From NCBI GenBank assembly GCA_017648235.1, contig JAGCIZ010000279.1, positions 1-5,508 of the forward strand: a stretch of 5,508 nt of DNA, read 5' to 3'. Every line of letters begins with the position of its first letter. The first letter of the stretch is position 1. The DNA is from Paludibacteraceae bacterium (GTDB lineage: Bacteria; Bacteroidota; Bacteroidia; Bacteroidales; Paludibacteraceae). Made by a program: the position numbers and the translations under genes. Positions 1-5,508 of the stretch are shown here, piece after piece. Below the pieces are notes generated by a model, which made no database searches, was not told the origin of the DNA, and saw only the letters and a list, made by a program, of their open reading frames with translations.

Positions 1-181
1 ATATCTAAACACAAAATCTTTTGGAAGATTATTACAAATATATGCCAAGGTTAAAATAGAATAACCAATTTATGGTTAAATAATTTACGTTTTTCTATAT
101 TATTGCTTTAGTTTGAGAAAACATTTTAGATATATTGGTTTTGTTTACTCCGCTTTATATATAAAGAGGTCTAAACTAAAC
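1..181. other. AT-rich intergenic region, no gene seen
   Basis: This is the stretch downstream of mnmE up to the left edge. I see no open reading frame with recognisable content and no tRNA-like or other RNA-like structure. It holds several short inverted repeats. TAACCA at 62-67 pairs with TGGTTA at 73-78, and ATATCTAAA at 1-9 is matched by its reverse complement at 125-133. Neither is followed by a convincing T-run on the minus strand, so I cannot name a terminator for mnmE. In sequence this AT-rich, repeats of this size can arise by chance. Confidence 0.6.
150..169. repeat. Imperfect palindrome downstream of mnmE
   Basis: Positions 153-166 form a perfect 14-base palindrome (CTTTATATATAAAG). 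It is extended on both sides by CC/GG pairs at 150-151 and 168-169 across a single G-A mismatch. It lies about 30 bases past the mnmE stop codon. In RNA it could fold into a hairpin that ends or stabilises the mnmE transcript. There is no T-tract after it on the minus strand, so it is not a standard intrinsic terminator. A role as a protein-binding site is equally possible. Confidence 0.35.
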
Positions 182-219
182 CTACTTTCCCACGCAAAAT
201 CTACTTTCCGATGCAAAAC
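182..219 (-). repeat. 19-bp tandem duplication of the mnmE 3' end
   Basis: Two adjacent 19-base units, 182-200 and 201-219, match at 16 of 19 positions. Read on the minus strand, the gene-proximal copy (219 to 201) encodes the end of MnmE, F-C-I-G-K-stop. The distal copy (200 to 182) again spells F-C-V-G-K-stop. Because 19 is not a multiple of three, the second copy lies in the +1 frame relative to mnmE and is normally not translated. It looks like a slippage-type tandem duplication of the last codons and stop of mnmE. Confidence 0.8.
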
Positions 220-1574
220 TTGCTAAAAATATTTTCGAGAACTTCGTCGGTAGAGACTGCTCCGCCAGTGATTGTTCCAAGATGATTGATGCACTCGCGG
301 AGGTCCATTGATAGAAGATCGCCCGAGAGCCCGCTGCTGAGTCCTTCTTGAACACGACGAATGGCAGAAAGTGCAAGGCAAAGGCTTTCGTAGTGGCGTG
401 CATTGGAAACTGTGACATCTTCGAGAATTTCGTCGTTGATATTTGAAGCCTTAATCAGCAGTTCTTGTAAATGGTCGATCCCAGTGTTGTTCTTTGCAGA
501 TATGAAGCAATGTGTATATGTTGTTGTGAGGTGTGATACGTCGGTTTTATCTGTTTTGTTAAAGACGATAATCAGTGTTTTGTCTTCGGAAATAGGAAGT
601 TGTGTTGGATCAAAAGAAGACGTTGTAGCTGCGTCAATTATCCAAAGAACGATTTGGGCTTTTTCTATTGTTTGATATGTTCGTTCAATGCCGAGATTTT
701 CGATTGTGTCAGCGGTTTCTCGAATTCCTGCAGTGTCAATGAATCGGAATAAAATGCCATTGAGAGAAACCGTGTCTTCAATTATGTCGCGAGTGGTACC
801 GTGAATATCGCTCACAATAGCTTTTTCTTCTCCAACAAGTCGGTTGAGTAGGGTAGATTTTCCAGCATTTGTTTCGCCGACAATTGCAACGGGGATGCCA
901 TTTTTTATAGCATTCCCTACAGAAAACGAATTGGTTAATCGACTGATTTTTTTCTCAATTTCGTTGGCAAGTTGTTGTAATTCAGTGCGGTCTGCAAACT
1001 CGAGTTCTTCGTGGTCGGCAAAGTCAAGTTCCAACTCAACGAGCGAAGTGAAATCAAGCAGTTTCATTCTGAGTTGAGCCAATTCATCGGAAAATCCTCC
1101 TCGCATTTGGTTTAGAGCGATTCGATGAGCAGCTTTTGAATTGGAGGCAATAAGGTCAGCTACGGCTTCGGCTTGCGACAAATCCATTTTTCCATTAAGA
1201 AAAGCACGTTGTGTAAATTCGCCTGCTTTCGCCATTGAACAACCATTTTCTATCAATAGTTTTAGGATTTCTTGTTGAATAAAAAGTGAGCCATGGCAAC
1301 CAATTTCAACAACATCTTCGCCAGTGAAGGAGTTTGGTGCTCTAAAAAGCGAGATAAGAACCTCATCGATAATTTCATTTTTGCTATTTATTATGCGTCC
1401 AAATTGAACAGTGTTTCTGCTCATTTCGGCTATTGATTTGCCTGATTTCAGTGGTTTAAAAATCTTGTCAGAGATTTTAATAGCTCGTTTTCCTGATACA
1501 CGAATAACAGCAATTCCGCCGACACCGGCTGCAGTGGAAATAGCACAAATGGTATTATCGTTAATTGGAATCAT
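201..1574 (-). CDS. mnmE: tRNA uridine-5-carboxymethylaminomethyl(34) synthesis GTPase MnmE
   Basis: MnmE (TrmE) works with MnmG to add the carboxymethylaminomethyl or aminomethyl group at position 5 of the wobble uridine of certain tRNAs. It uses methylene-tetrahydrofolate and GTP hydrolysis in the cytoplasm. The 457-residue product has the usual family length. The N-terminal folate-binding domain starts with the typical DTIxAISTAxGxGGI-like segment (6-21 here, DNTICAIST...). The inserted G domain shows G1 GETNAGKS (233-240), G2 GTTRD (259-263), G3 DTAG (280-283), G4 NKTD (339-342) and G5 SAK (359-361). The C-terminal helical domain ends with GGAVSTDEVL and the catalytically required CIGK (454-457). 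I chose the ATG at 1574 because the protein then begins MIPINDNTICAIS, as in relatives. The same frame is open upstream to 1724, but that part overlaps rplS and is not family-like. The gene begins just past the rplS terminator, and its 3' end is tandemly duplicated. Confidence 0.97.
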   Translation of the reverse strand: MIPINDNTICAISTAAGVGGIAVIRVSGKRAIKISDKIFKPLKSGKSIAEMSRNTVQFGRIINSKNEIIDEVLISLFRAPNSFTGEDVVEIGCHGSLFIQQEILKLLIENGCSMAKAGEFTQRAFLNGKMDLSQAEAVADLIASNSKAAHRIALNQMRGGFSDELAQLRMKLLDFTSLVELELDFADHEELEFADRTELQQLANEIEKKISRLTNSFSVGNAIKNGIPVAIVGETNAGKSTLLNRLVGEEKAIVSDIHGTTRDIIEDTVSLNGILFRFIDTAGIRETADTIENLGIERTYQTIEKAQIVLWIIDAATTSSFDPTQLPISEDKTLIIVFNKTDKTDVSHLTTTYTHCFISAKNNTGIDHLQELLIKASNINDEILEDVTVSNARHYESLCLALSAIRRVQEGLSSGLSGDLLSMDLRECINHLGTITGGAVSTDEVLENIFSKFCIGK

Positions 1575-1581
1575 GATAACG

Positions 1582-1589
1582 CAAAAATA
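1582..1589 (-). promoter_or_regulatory. Possible -7 box for mnmE
   Basis: On the minus strand this reads TATTTTTG, a full match to the Bacteroidota -7 consensus TAnnTTTG, ending only 7 bases before the mnmE ATG. It sits directly after the T-tract of the rplS terminator. I find no TTG-type -33 element at the usual 19-21 base spacing, because the terminator stem occupies that place. Transcription from here would give an almost leaderless mRNA. A chance match in T-rich sequence is quite possible. Confidence 0.3.
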
Positions 1590-1590
1590 C

Positions 1591-1617
1591 AAAAAAAGGA
1601 GAGTTTTTCGACTCTCC
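1591..1617 (-). terminator. Intrinsic terminator of rplS
   Basis: Read on the minus strand, this is a perfect 7-base-pair stem (GGAGAGT at 1617-1611 pairing with ACTCTCC at 1604-1598). It has a six-base loop, CGAAAA, and is followed immediately by seven T residues (1597-1591). It lies about 25 bases after the rplS stop codon and ends 16 bases before the mnmE start. The reverse orientation has no T-tract, so it acts leftward. It should insulate mnmE from rplS transcription, at least in part. Confidence 0.88.
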
Positions 1618-1641
1618 CTCAAAAAGTATATTATGAAAAAT

Positions 1642-1992
1642 TTAAATGCGTTTTTCTTTAATACGAGCTTTTTTACCAGTAAGTTTACGTAGATAATACA
1701 ATTTTGAACGGCGAACTTTACCAATTTTTTCGACTTTGATGCTTTCTATGAAAGGTGAGTCAATTGGGAAAATTCTTTCTACACCTACGTTGTCAGACAT
1801 TTTACGAACAGTAAAACGTTTTTTGTCTCCGTGACCACAAATTTTGATTACATCACCACGGAACAACTGAATACGTTCTTTGTTGCCCTCAATAATACGA
1901 TAAGCAACAGTTACAGTATCACCACTTTTGAAAGCAGGATGTTGTTTTTTTTCAGGAGCAAGTGCCTCCTCTGCAATTTTAATTAAATCCAT
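1642..1992 (-). CDS. rplS: 50S ribosomal protein L19
   Basis: L19 is a small basic protein of the large ribosomal subunit, located at the interface with the 30S subunit. The 116-residue product has the standard bacterial length. The family pattern runs through the whole protein: FKSGDTVTVAYRIIEGNKERIQ near residues 21-42, FRGDVIKICGHG, then FTVRKMSDNVGVERIFPIDSP in the middle, and GKVRRSKLYYLRKLTGKKARIKE at the C-terminus. The ATG at 1992 gives the expected N-terminus. There is no Shine-Dalgarno sequence upstream, only AT-rich sequence, as is usual in Bacteroidota. The gene has its own candidate promoter in the 115-base gap behind the MCE gene and a strong terminator after it, so it is probably mainly monocistronic. 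It is not next to rpsP, rimM or trmD, its neighbours in many other bacteria. Confidence 0.98.
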   Translation of the reverse strand: MDLIKIAEEALAPEKKQHPAFKSGDTVTVAYRIIEGNKERIQLFRGDVIKICGHGDKKRFTVRKMSDNVGVERIFPIDSPFIESIKVEKIGKVRRSKLYYLRKLTGKKARIKEKRI

Positions 1993-2064
1993 TTTATAAA
2001 TAATTTTTTATTCTTTCACGCAATATTCACAAACCTTTTGCCAGAGATTACGCAAAACGAGTCG

Positions 2065-2095
2065 CGAAGGTAGTGTTTATTTTTGAAACAAACAA
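2065..2095 (-). promoter_or_regulatory. Candidate rplS promoter
   Basis: On the minus strand, TTG at 2095-2093 (part of TTGTTTG) is followed after 20 bases by TACCTTCG at 2072-2065. That is one mismatch from the Bacteroidota -7 consensus TAnnTTTG with correct spacing to a -33 TTG. It would give a leader of roughly 65-70 bases before the rplS ATG. I looked for a stable hairpin in this leader that might serve r-protein autoregulation and saw none that is convincing. Confidence 0.45.
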
Positions 2096-2107
2096 TCAGT
2101 TTTAGTT

Positions 2108-3022
2108 TTATTTTTTATCCTTATCGTCTTTTCTGCCAAATAGTGAAAAATGGACATAACGTTTTGGATTTTCTTTTAAATCTTTAAGCAGTGCATTTGC
2201 ACTATTTATAGTAGAATCCAGTTCGTTATAAACGGCACTATCGTTGATTAGAAGTCCAAGACTTCCTTCCTTGTTATTAAGTGATTCTGAAAGAGTTTCT
2301 AAGTTAGCAATCGTGCCATCGATCTTTTGAAACAAACTATCAAATTCAATCTGTTTTAGATCCGATGAAATAAACTTAAAGTCACTTGCGATAGTATCTA
2401 TATTGGATAAGAGCATAGGAACATCGGTTTGCATATAATTTTTGAGAGAAGCCGATGATGAAGATAGATCTGCTGTAGCAGATTCTATTGAAATTAGTGT
2501 TTTTTCAATCTCTTCTGATGATAACAACTTTTGAGCAGAGACTACAAGGGAATCTATATTGCTCAGCGCTGCAGAAATTTTTGGCAAAAGTTCAGCAGAT
2601 AGCGCATCCATGAGACTAGGAACAACTTGTACAATTAACGTATCTCCTGCAGTGTGGAAGTCTTTTTCTGAAGAAAAAACCAAATTAATGGCTTTCCCGC
2701 CCATCAAACCATCGTCAAAGAGTTCTGCAATGGTTCCTGAAGGCAACTTAACATCATCTTGGATATCTATTTGTATAATGAATGATTTTTCTTTTGCAAA
2801 ATCGTACTCAATTTTTCCGACCTGACCAATCTTGTAGCCTTTGATGTAAACAGGATTAGAAGGAACAAGTCCATTCACTGCCTCAAGAGATAAATAATAA
2901 TGATTAGTTGGTTTGAAGATATTTATTCCTTTCAAGTAGTTCAAGCCAAAAAAGAGAACAACTAATGCTGTTACAACCATTAAACCAATTTTAACTTCTC
3001 TATTAAAGATTTTTTTCCACAT
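2108..3022 (-). CDS. MCE/MlaD family lipid-transport protein
   Basis: This is a membrane-anchored protein with one MCE domain, the family that moves phospholipids or other hydrophobic molecules between the inner and outer membranes. It is 304 residues from the ATG at 3022. A short basic N-terminus (MWKKIFNREVK) leads into a single transmembrane segment at about 11-30. The MCE domain follows at about 40-117, with VNGLVPSNPVYIKGYKIGQV and the conserved LFDDGLMGGKAINL. Then comes a long Ser- and Leu-rich helical region (about 135-260) likely to form a coiled-coil or tunnel assembly. The C-terminus carries GSLGLLINDS and ENPKRYVHFSLFG, which I associate with Bacteroidota MlaD proteins. A TTG codon three codons upstream is a poorer start. 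No MlaE permease or MlaF ATPase gene lies in the window, so partners must be elsewhere. It is divergent from the deacetylase-like gene and upstream of rplS on the same strand. Family assignment is firm; the substrate is unknown. Confidence 0.93.
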   Translation of the reverse strand: MWKKIFNREVKIGLMVVTALVVLFFGLNYLKGINIFKPTNHYYLSLEAVNGLVPSNPVYIKGYKIGQVGKIEYDFAKEKSFIIQIDIQDDVKLPSGTIAELFDDGLMGGKAINLVFSSEKDFHTAGDTLIVQVVPSLMDALSAELLPKISAALSNIDSLVVSAQKLLSSEEIEKTLISIESATADLSSSSASLKNYMQTDVPMLLSNIDTIASDFKFISSDLKQIEFDSLFQKIDGTIANLETLSESLNNKEGSLGLLINDSAVYNELDSTINSANALLKDLKENPKRYVHFSLFGRKDDKDKK

Positions 3023-3042
3023 AGTATTCAAATTTATTTTTG

Positions 3043-3050
3043 CAAAGATA
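3043..3050 (-). promoter_or_regulatory. -7 box of the MCE gene promoter
   Basis: The minus strand reads TATCTTTG, an exact match to TAnnTTTG, 20 bases before the ATG at 3022. A TTTAG at 3075-3071, 20 bases further upstream, could be a degenerate -33 element. The predicted leader is about 15-20 bases, AT-rich and without a Shine-Dalgarno sequence, as is normal for this phylum. Confidence 0.6.
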
Positions 3051-3163
3051 AAACATTAGTTTTTTCCTGTCTAAAAAAATAACCATTTAAGATTGAATTG
3101 GGAATAAAAAATAGAATATAATGGGAGTGATAACTTTGAGTAATATATCTTCCAACTATTTTG

Positions 3164-3171
3164 TACCTTTG
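3164..3171 (+). promoter_or_regulatory. -7 box of the deacetylase-like/proB promoter
   Basis: TACCTTTG is an exact match to the Bacteroidota -7 consensus TAnnTTTG. A TTTG lies at 3135-3138, but 25 bases upstream, longer than the usual 19-21 spacing, so the -33 element is uncertain. The box includes the first base of an in-frame GTG at 3171. Transcription should start a few bases downstream, which excludes that GTG as the translation start and favours the GTG at 3216. It would drive both the deacetylase-like gene and proB. Confidence 0.6.
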
Positions 3172-3173
3172 TG

Positions 3174-3207
3174 ATTCACAATTTTTTTTGTGAGTTTTTT
3201 CTTTTTT
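3174..3207 (+). promoter_or_regulatory. Terminator-like hairpin in the leader
   Basis: TCACAA (3176-3181) and TTGTGA (3188-3193) form a perfect 6-base-pair stem around a T6 loop. A T-G wobble and an A-T pair extend it to 3174-3195. T6-C-T6 (3195-3207) follows directly. It lies at or just after the predicted transcription start and before the GTG at 3216. The shape is that of a weak intrinsic terminator or attenuator, or of a 5'-terminal stabilising hairpin. The stem is AT-rich, so activity is doubtful. Confidence 0.35.
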
Positions 3208-3215
3208 GTTTTCAA

Positions 3216-4556
3216 GTGATAATTAATTCTAAAAATAAGGTTTTGGTTTACAGTCGTTTTTCGACAAGTAGGCTGGATTATGTTTTGAAACATATTTTTG
3301 GAAATTTGTTGGAATTGGATTTTGTTGCAACAAACGATAAAGATTTTTTTCGATCAGAAGATGGAATAAAAATCAACTATTCTGATGAAGTGATAGAATC
3401 TTCTTTTCAGATTGTTCCTGTCAATCTGTTGTTCGAGAAGGAGATAAAAATACAAAAAATTGAGTTGAAAAAATGGGAAGACCTGCCATGTTTTTTTTCT
3501 ACGTCGGGTGATATTCCTTTTGACATTTTTGCAGCAACATTTTTTTTGATTTCTCGCTACGAAGAGTATTGCTTAGAAAAGGTAGATAAACATGGCCGAT
3601 TCGATTTTTCTCAAAGTGTGGCTCATCAGTATGGTTTTCTTCAACTTCCGTTGGTTGACCTTTGGACAAAAAAACTGAGAGAAAAAATTGTTGTAAATTA
3701 TGATGTTGATAAGATTAAGAGGACTTTTCAGTTTGTGCCTACAGTTGACGTCGATCATTTTTATAAGTACAAGGATCGTGGTGTAGTAAAGTCATTAGCA
3801 TTACTTTTGAAAGATTTTTTGTTTGATTTTAAGCGGTTTAAACAACGGGCTTCTGTTCTTTTAGGTTTTAAGAACGATCCTTGGTTTAACTTCGATAGGG
3901 TAGAGAAATTTCACCAAAAGCACAATCAAAAGGTTTCTTATTTTTTTCATGTAGGAGGTAGAGGATTGTTTGACAAACGCTGTAAACATCCTAGTGCTGA
4001 GTGTTATAAAGAAGCTATTGCGGAGCAGGCGGAGAAGGGTAATATTGGACTTCACATTTCTTATCAAGCAGCTTCTGATATGGAAAAAATTAGAAGTGAG
4101 AAGAACGATCTGCAGAAGTGGAGTGGAAAACAAATTTCTAAAAATCGTTTCCATTTTTTACGATTTTCTTTACCAAAAAGTTATCGGATTTTGCAAGAAG
4201 TAGGTATTCTTGAAGATTACTCGATGGCTTATGCCCAGCAAGTTGGCTTTAGAGCAAGTACATGTATTCCGTTTTATTTTTATGATTTAGAAGAGGAAAG
4301 AGAAATAAATTTGAGAATCATTCCGACTATATTTATGGATACAACATTGGAAACTCATTTGCAACTTGCGCCAGATAAAGCATATCAACGTATAACGGAG
4401 TTAATCGATAAGATAAGATTGGTACAGGGTCAGTGTGTGTTTATTCTCCACAATGAACTTTTTTCATATGAAAAAGATAAACGTTTAGGAGTGAGTTTTT
4501 ATGATTCTATTTTCAATTATGTTGCTAACTTTGCAAATCATATTTCAAAAAGATGA
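3216..4556 (+). CDS. Polysaccharide-deacetylase-like protein (divergent CE4/NodB fold)
   Basis: From the GTG at 3216 the product has 446 residues. It resembles a family of large, mostly uncharacterised Bacteroidota proteins with an N-terminal domain of unknown function (DUF7033 type, as I recall) and a C-terminal NodB-like carbohydrate-deacetylase domain. The N-terminal half has the typical IPFDIFAATFFLISRYEEY (100-118), HGRFDFSQS and GFLQLPLVDLW (140-150). The NodB-like part begins with PTVDVDH (175-181) and continues with KVSYFFHVGGRG, GLHISY (278-283), RFHFLRFSLP (311-320), DYSMAYA (334-340), GFRAST (344-349), PFYFYDL and FILHNE (409-414). No signal peptide or membrane segment is evident, so it is probably cytoplasmic, yet the likely substrate is a glycan or glycan precursor. 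The metal-site motifs differ from classic CE4 enzymes, so activity is unproven. A start at GTG 3171 would add a hydrophobic 15-residue leader but overlaps the promoter. The stop overlaps the proB start as ATGA. Confidence 0.82.
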   Translation: MIINSKNKVLVYSRFSTSRLDYVLKHIFGNLLELDFVATNDKDFFRSEDGIKINYSDEVIESSFQIVPVNLLFEKEIKIQKIELKKWEDLPCFFSTSGDIPFDIFAATFFLISRYEEYCLEKVDKHGRFDFSQSVAHQYGFLQLPLVDLWTKKLREKIVVNYDVDKIKRTFQFVPTVDVDHFYKYKDRGVVKSLALLLKDFLFDFKRFKQRASVLLGFKNDPWFNFDRVEKFHQKHNQKVSYFFHVGGRGLFDKRCKHPSAECYKEAIAEQAEKGNIGLHISYQAASDMEKIRSEKNDLQKWSGKQISKNRFHFLRFSLPKSYRILQEVGILEDYSMAYAQQVGFRASTCIPFYFYDLEEEREINLRIIPTIFMDTTLETHLQLAPDKAYQRITELIDKIRLVQGQCVFILHNELFSYEKDKRLGVSFYDSIFNYVANFANHISKR

Positions 4557-5508
4557 ATAATTATAGATTTAACAGAATAGCTGTCAAAATAGGAAGTAAT
4601 GTGCTAACAAAGTCTGACGGTATGTTGGACATTGCTCGTATAGAACAAATTGTGGAACAGGTTGCAGAGTTGCATCAAAATGGAGTGGAAATTGTGCTTG
4701 TTTCGTCGGGAGCGGTGGCTTCGGGAAAAGCTGAATTAAAACCTACAAGAAAGATGGATTCGGTGGAGCTTCGCCAACTTTTTTCGGCTATTGGTCAGGC
4801 AAAACTGATAAACTGTTATTATGAATTATTCAGGCAAAAAAACATCATTTGCGGTCAGGTGTTGACCACAAAAGAAAGTTTCGGTTCACGTCGGCATTAT
4901 CTCAATCAGCAACAATGCATGAGGGTTATGCTTGAGAATAATGTAGTACCCATTGTGAATGAGAATGATACCATTTCGGTTACGGAGTTGATGTTCACAG
5001 ATAATGACGAACTTTCTGGTCTTATTGCTACAATGATGGATGTAGATGCATTGATAATTTTGAGTAACATTGATGGAATTTACGATGGAGATCCAAATGA
5101 TGCATCATCTTCGGTGATTAGAAATATAAAATCTTCACAGAATTTGAATCAGTATATTCAAACCAAAAAATCGTCGCTTGGTAGGGGAGGAATGATGACT
5201 AAAACGCGAATTGCGCGCAAAGTGGCAAAGGAGGGAATTCCTGTGTTTATTGCCAATGGTAAAAAAGATGGAATTTTGATTGATTTGCTCACAAACGAAT
5301 CGACCATTAGTACGTTTTTCGAGCCAGAGAAAAAAGAAATTTCTAGTGTAAAAAAATGGATTGCTCATTCAGAAGATTTCGCAAAAGGCAAAGTAGTGGT
5401 GAATGAAGGTGCAAAAAATGCTTTGCTCAAAAGTGAAGCTCATAGTCTTCTTCCTGTTGGAATTATTGATGTAAAAGGTAATTTCGAACGTCAGGATATT
5501 GTGAAGAT
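4553..5508 (+). CDS. proB: Glutamate 5-kinase ProB, 3' end cut by the window
   Basis: ProB phosphorylates L-glutamate with ATP to gamma-glutamyl phosphate, the first and usually proline-inhibited step of proline synthesis; ProA acts next. The window shows 318 codons without a stop; the usual length is about 360-370, so some 45-50 are missing. The amino-acid-kinase domain contains KIGSNVL (12-18), VSSGAVASGK (50-59), the glutamate-site NENDT (136-140), DND (150-152), LSNIDGIYDGDP (170-181) and GRGGMMTK (210-217). The C-terminal PUA domain starts near residue 277 (GKVVVNEGAKNALL, SLLPVGIIDVKGNF) and runs off the edge. The ATG at 4553 overlaps the stop of the preceding gene by four bases (ATGA), with no Shine-Dalgarno sequence, so translation is probably coupled. 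No proline-pathway gene precedes it; proA could follow outside the window, which I cannot see. Confidence 0.96.
   Translation, partial: MNNYRFNRIAVKIGSNVLTKSDGMLDIARIEQIVEQVAELHQNGVEIVLVSSGAVASGKAELKPTRKMDSVELRQLFSAIGQAKLINCYYELFRQKNIICGQVLTTKESFGSRRHYLNQQQCMRVMLENNVVPIVNENDTISVTELMFTDNDELSGLIATMMDVDALIILSNIDGIYDGDPNDASSSVIRNIKSSQNLNQYIQTKKSSLGRGGMMTKTRIARKVAKEGIPVFIANGKKDGILIDLLTNESTISTFFEPEKKEISSVKKWIAHSEDFAKGKVVVNEGAKNALLKSEAHSLLPVGIIDVKGNFERQDIVK

Noticed and set aside
35..42. TATATTTG on the minus strand as a promoter for a gene left of the window
   Set aside because: It matches TAnnTTTG, but there is no -33 TTG at 19-21 bases and no visible downstream gene. A chance match is likely in this AT-rich stretch.
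62..78. TAACCA/TGGTTA hairpin as the mnmE terminator
   Set aside because: The stem is only six pairs, AT-rich, more than 120 bases past the stop, and not followed by a continuous T-run on the minus strand.
1575..1724. In-frame N-terminal extension of mnmE
   Set aside because: The frame is open to 1724, but these 50 residues cross the terminator and overlap rplS. They also precede the family-typical MIPINDNTICAIS start.
3121..3174. 17-codon ORF starting ATGGGAGTG that could be a leader peptide
   Set aside because: It ends inside the predicted -7 box, so it lies upstream of the likely transcription start. It has no recognisable leader-peptide composition.
3171..3215. Hydrophobic 15-residue leader (possible signal peptide) on the deacetylase-like protein from GTG 3171
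   Set aside because: The GTG overlaps the -7 box, so a transcript from this promoter would not contain it. The Phe-rich stretch comes from reading the T-rich hairpin region.
3490..3547. Two T8 runs inside the deacetylase-like gene as phase-variation tracts
   Set aside because: T8 is short for slippage-based switching, and both fall in Phe/Leu codons of an AT-rich gene. Both are in frame here and the ORF is intact.

Overview
The window looks like AT-rich chromosomal DNA from a member of the Bacteroidota, probably Bacteroidales. Four things point there. There are TAnnTTTG-type -7 promoter boxes, in one case only a few tens of bases from a start codon. Shine-Dalgarno sequences are essentially absent. 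The MCE/MlaD protein ends in a tail (ENPKRYVHFSLFG) that I associate with Bacteroidota. The polysaccharide-deacetylase-like protein belongs to a family I know mainly from this phylum. The assignment rests on these signatures and not on a database search.

Layout: the left 3 kb is read leftward (minus strand) and carries mlaD-like, rplS and mnmE, in transcription order from right to left. The MCE/MlaD-like gene (2108-3022) encodes a membrane-anchored lipid-transport protein. rplS (1642-1992) encodes ribosomal protein L19 and is followed by a clear intrinsic terminator at 1591-1617. mnmE (201-1574) encodes the tRNA-modification GTPase and ends close to the left edge. Positions 1-181 contain no gene that I can see. 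The right part is read rightward. A divergent promoter region (3023-3215) serves the MCE gene on one side. On the other side it serves a two-gene unit: a polysaccharide-deacetylase-like protein (3216-4556) overlapping by four bases with proB, glutamate 5-kinase (4553 to beyond the right edge).

How the genes work together: rplS and mnmE both serve translation (ribosome structure; wobble-uridine modification of tRNA) but are separated by a terminator, so mnmE needs read-through or its own promoter. The MCE protein and the deacetylase-like protein both plausibly act on the cell envelope and share a divergent control region. ProB catalyses the first step of proline synthesis. Its ATGA overlap with the deacetylase-like gene implies translational coupling, although no biochemical link is obvious.

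I found no mobile element, CRISPR array, RNA gene or clearly novel multi-gene system. The points most worth a second look are a 19-base tandem duplication of the mnmE 3' end that repeats the functional C-terminal FC(I/V)GK-stop in another frame, the non-canonical metal-site motifs in the deacetylase-like protein, its coupling to proB, and a terminator-like hairpin in its leader.
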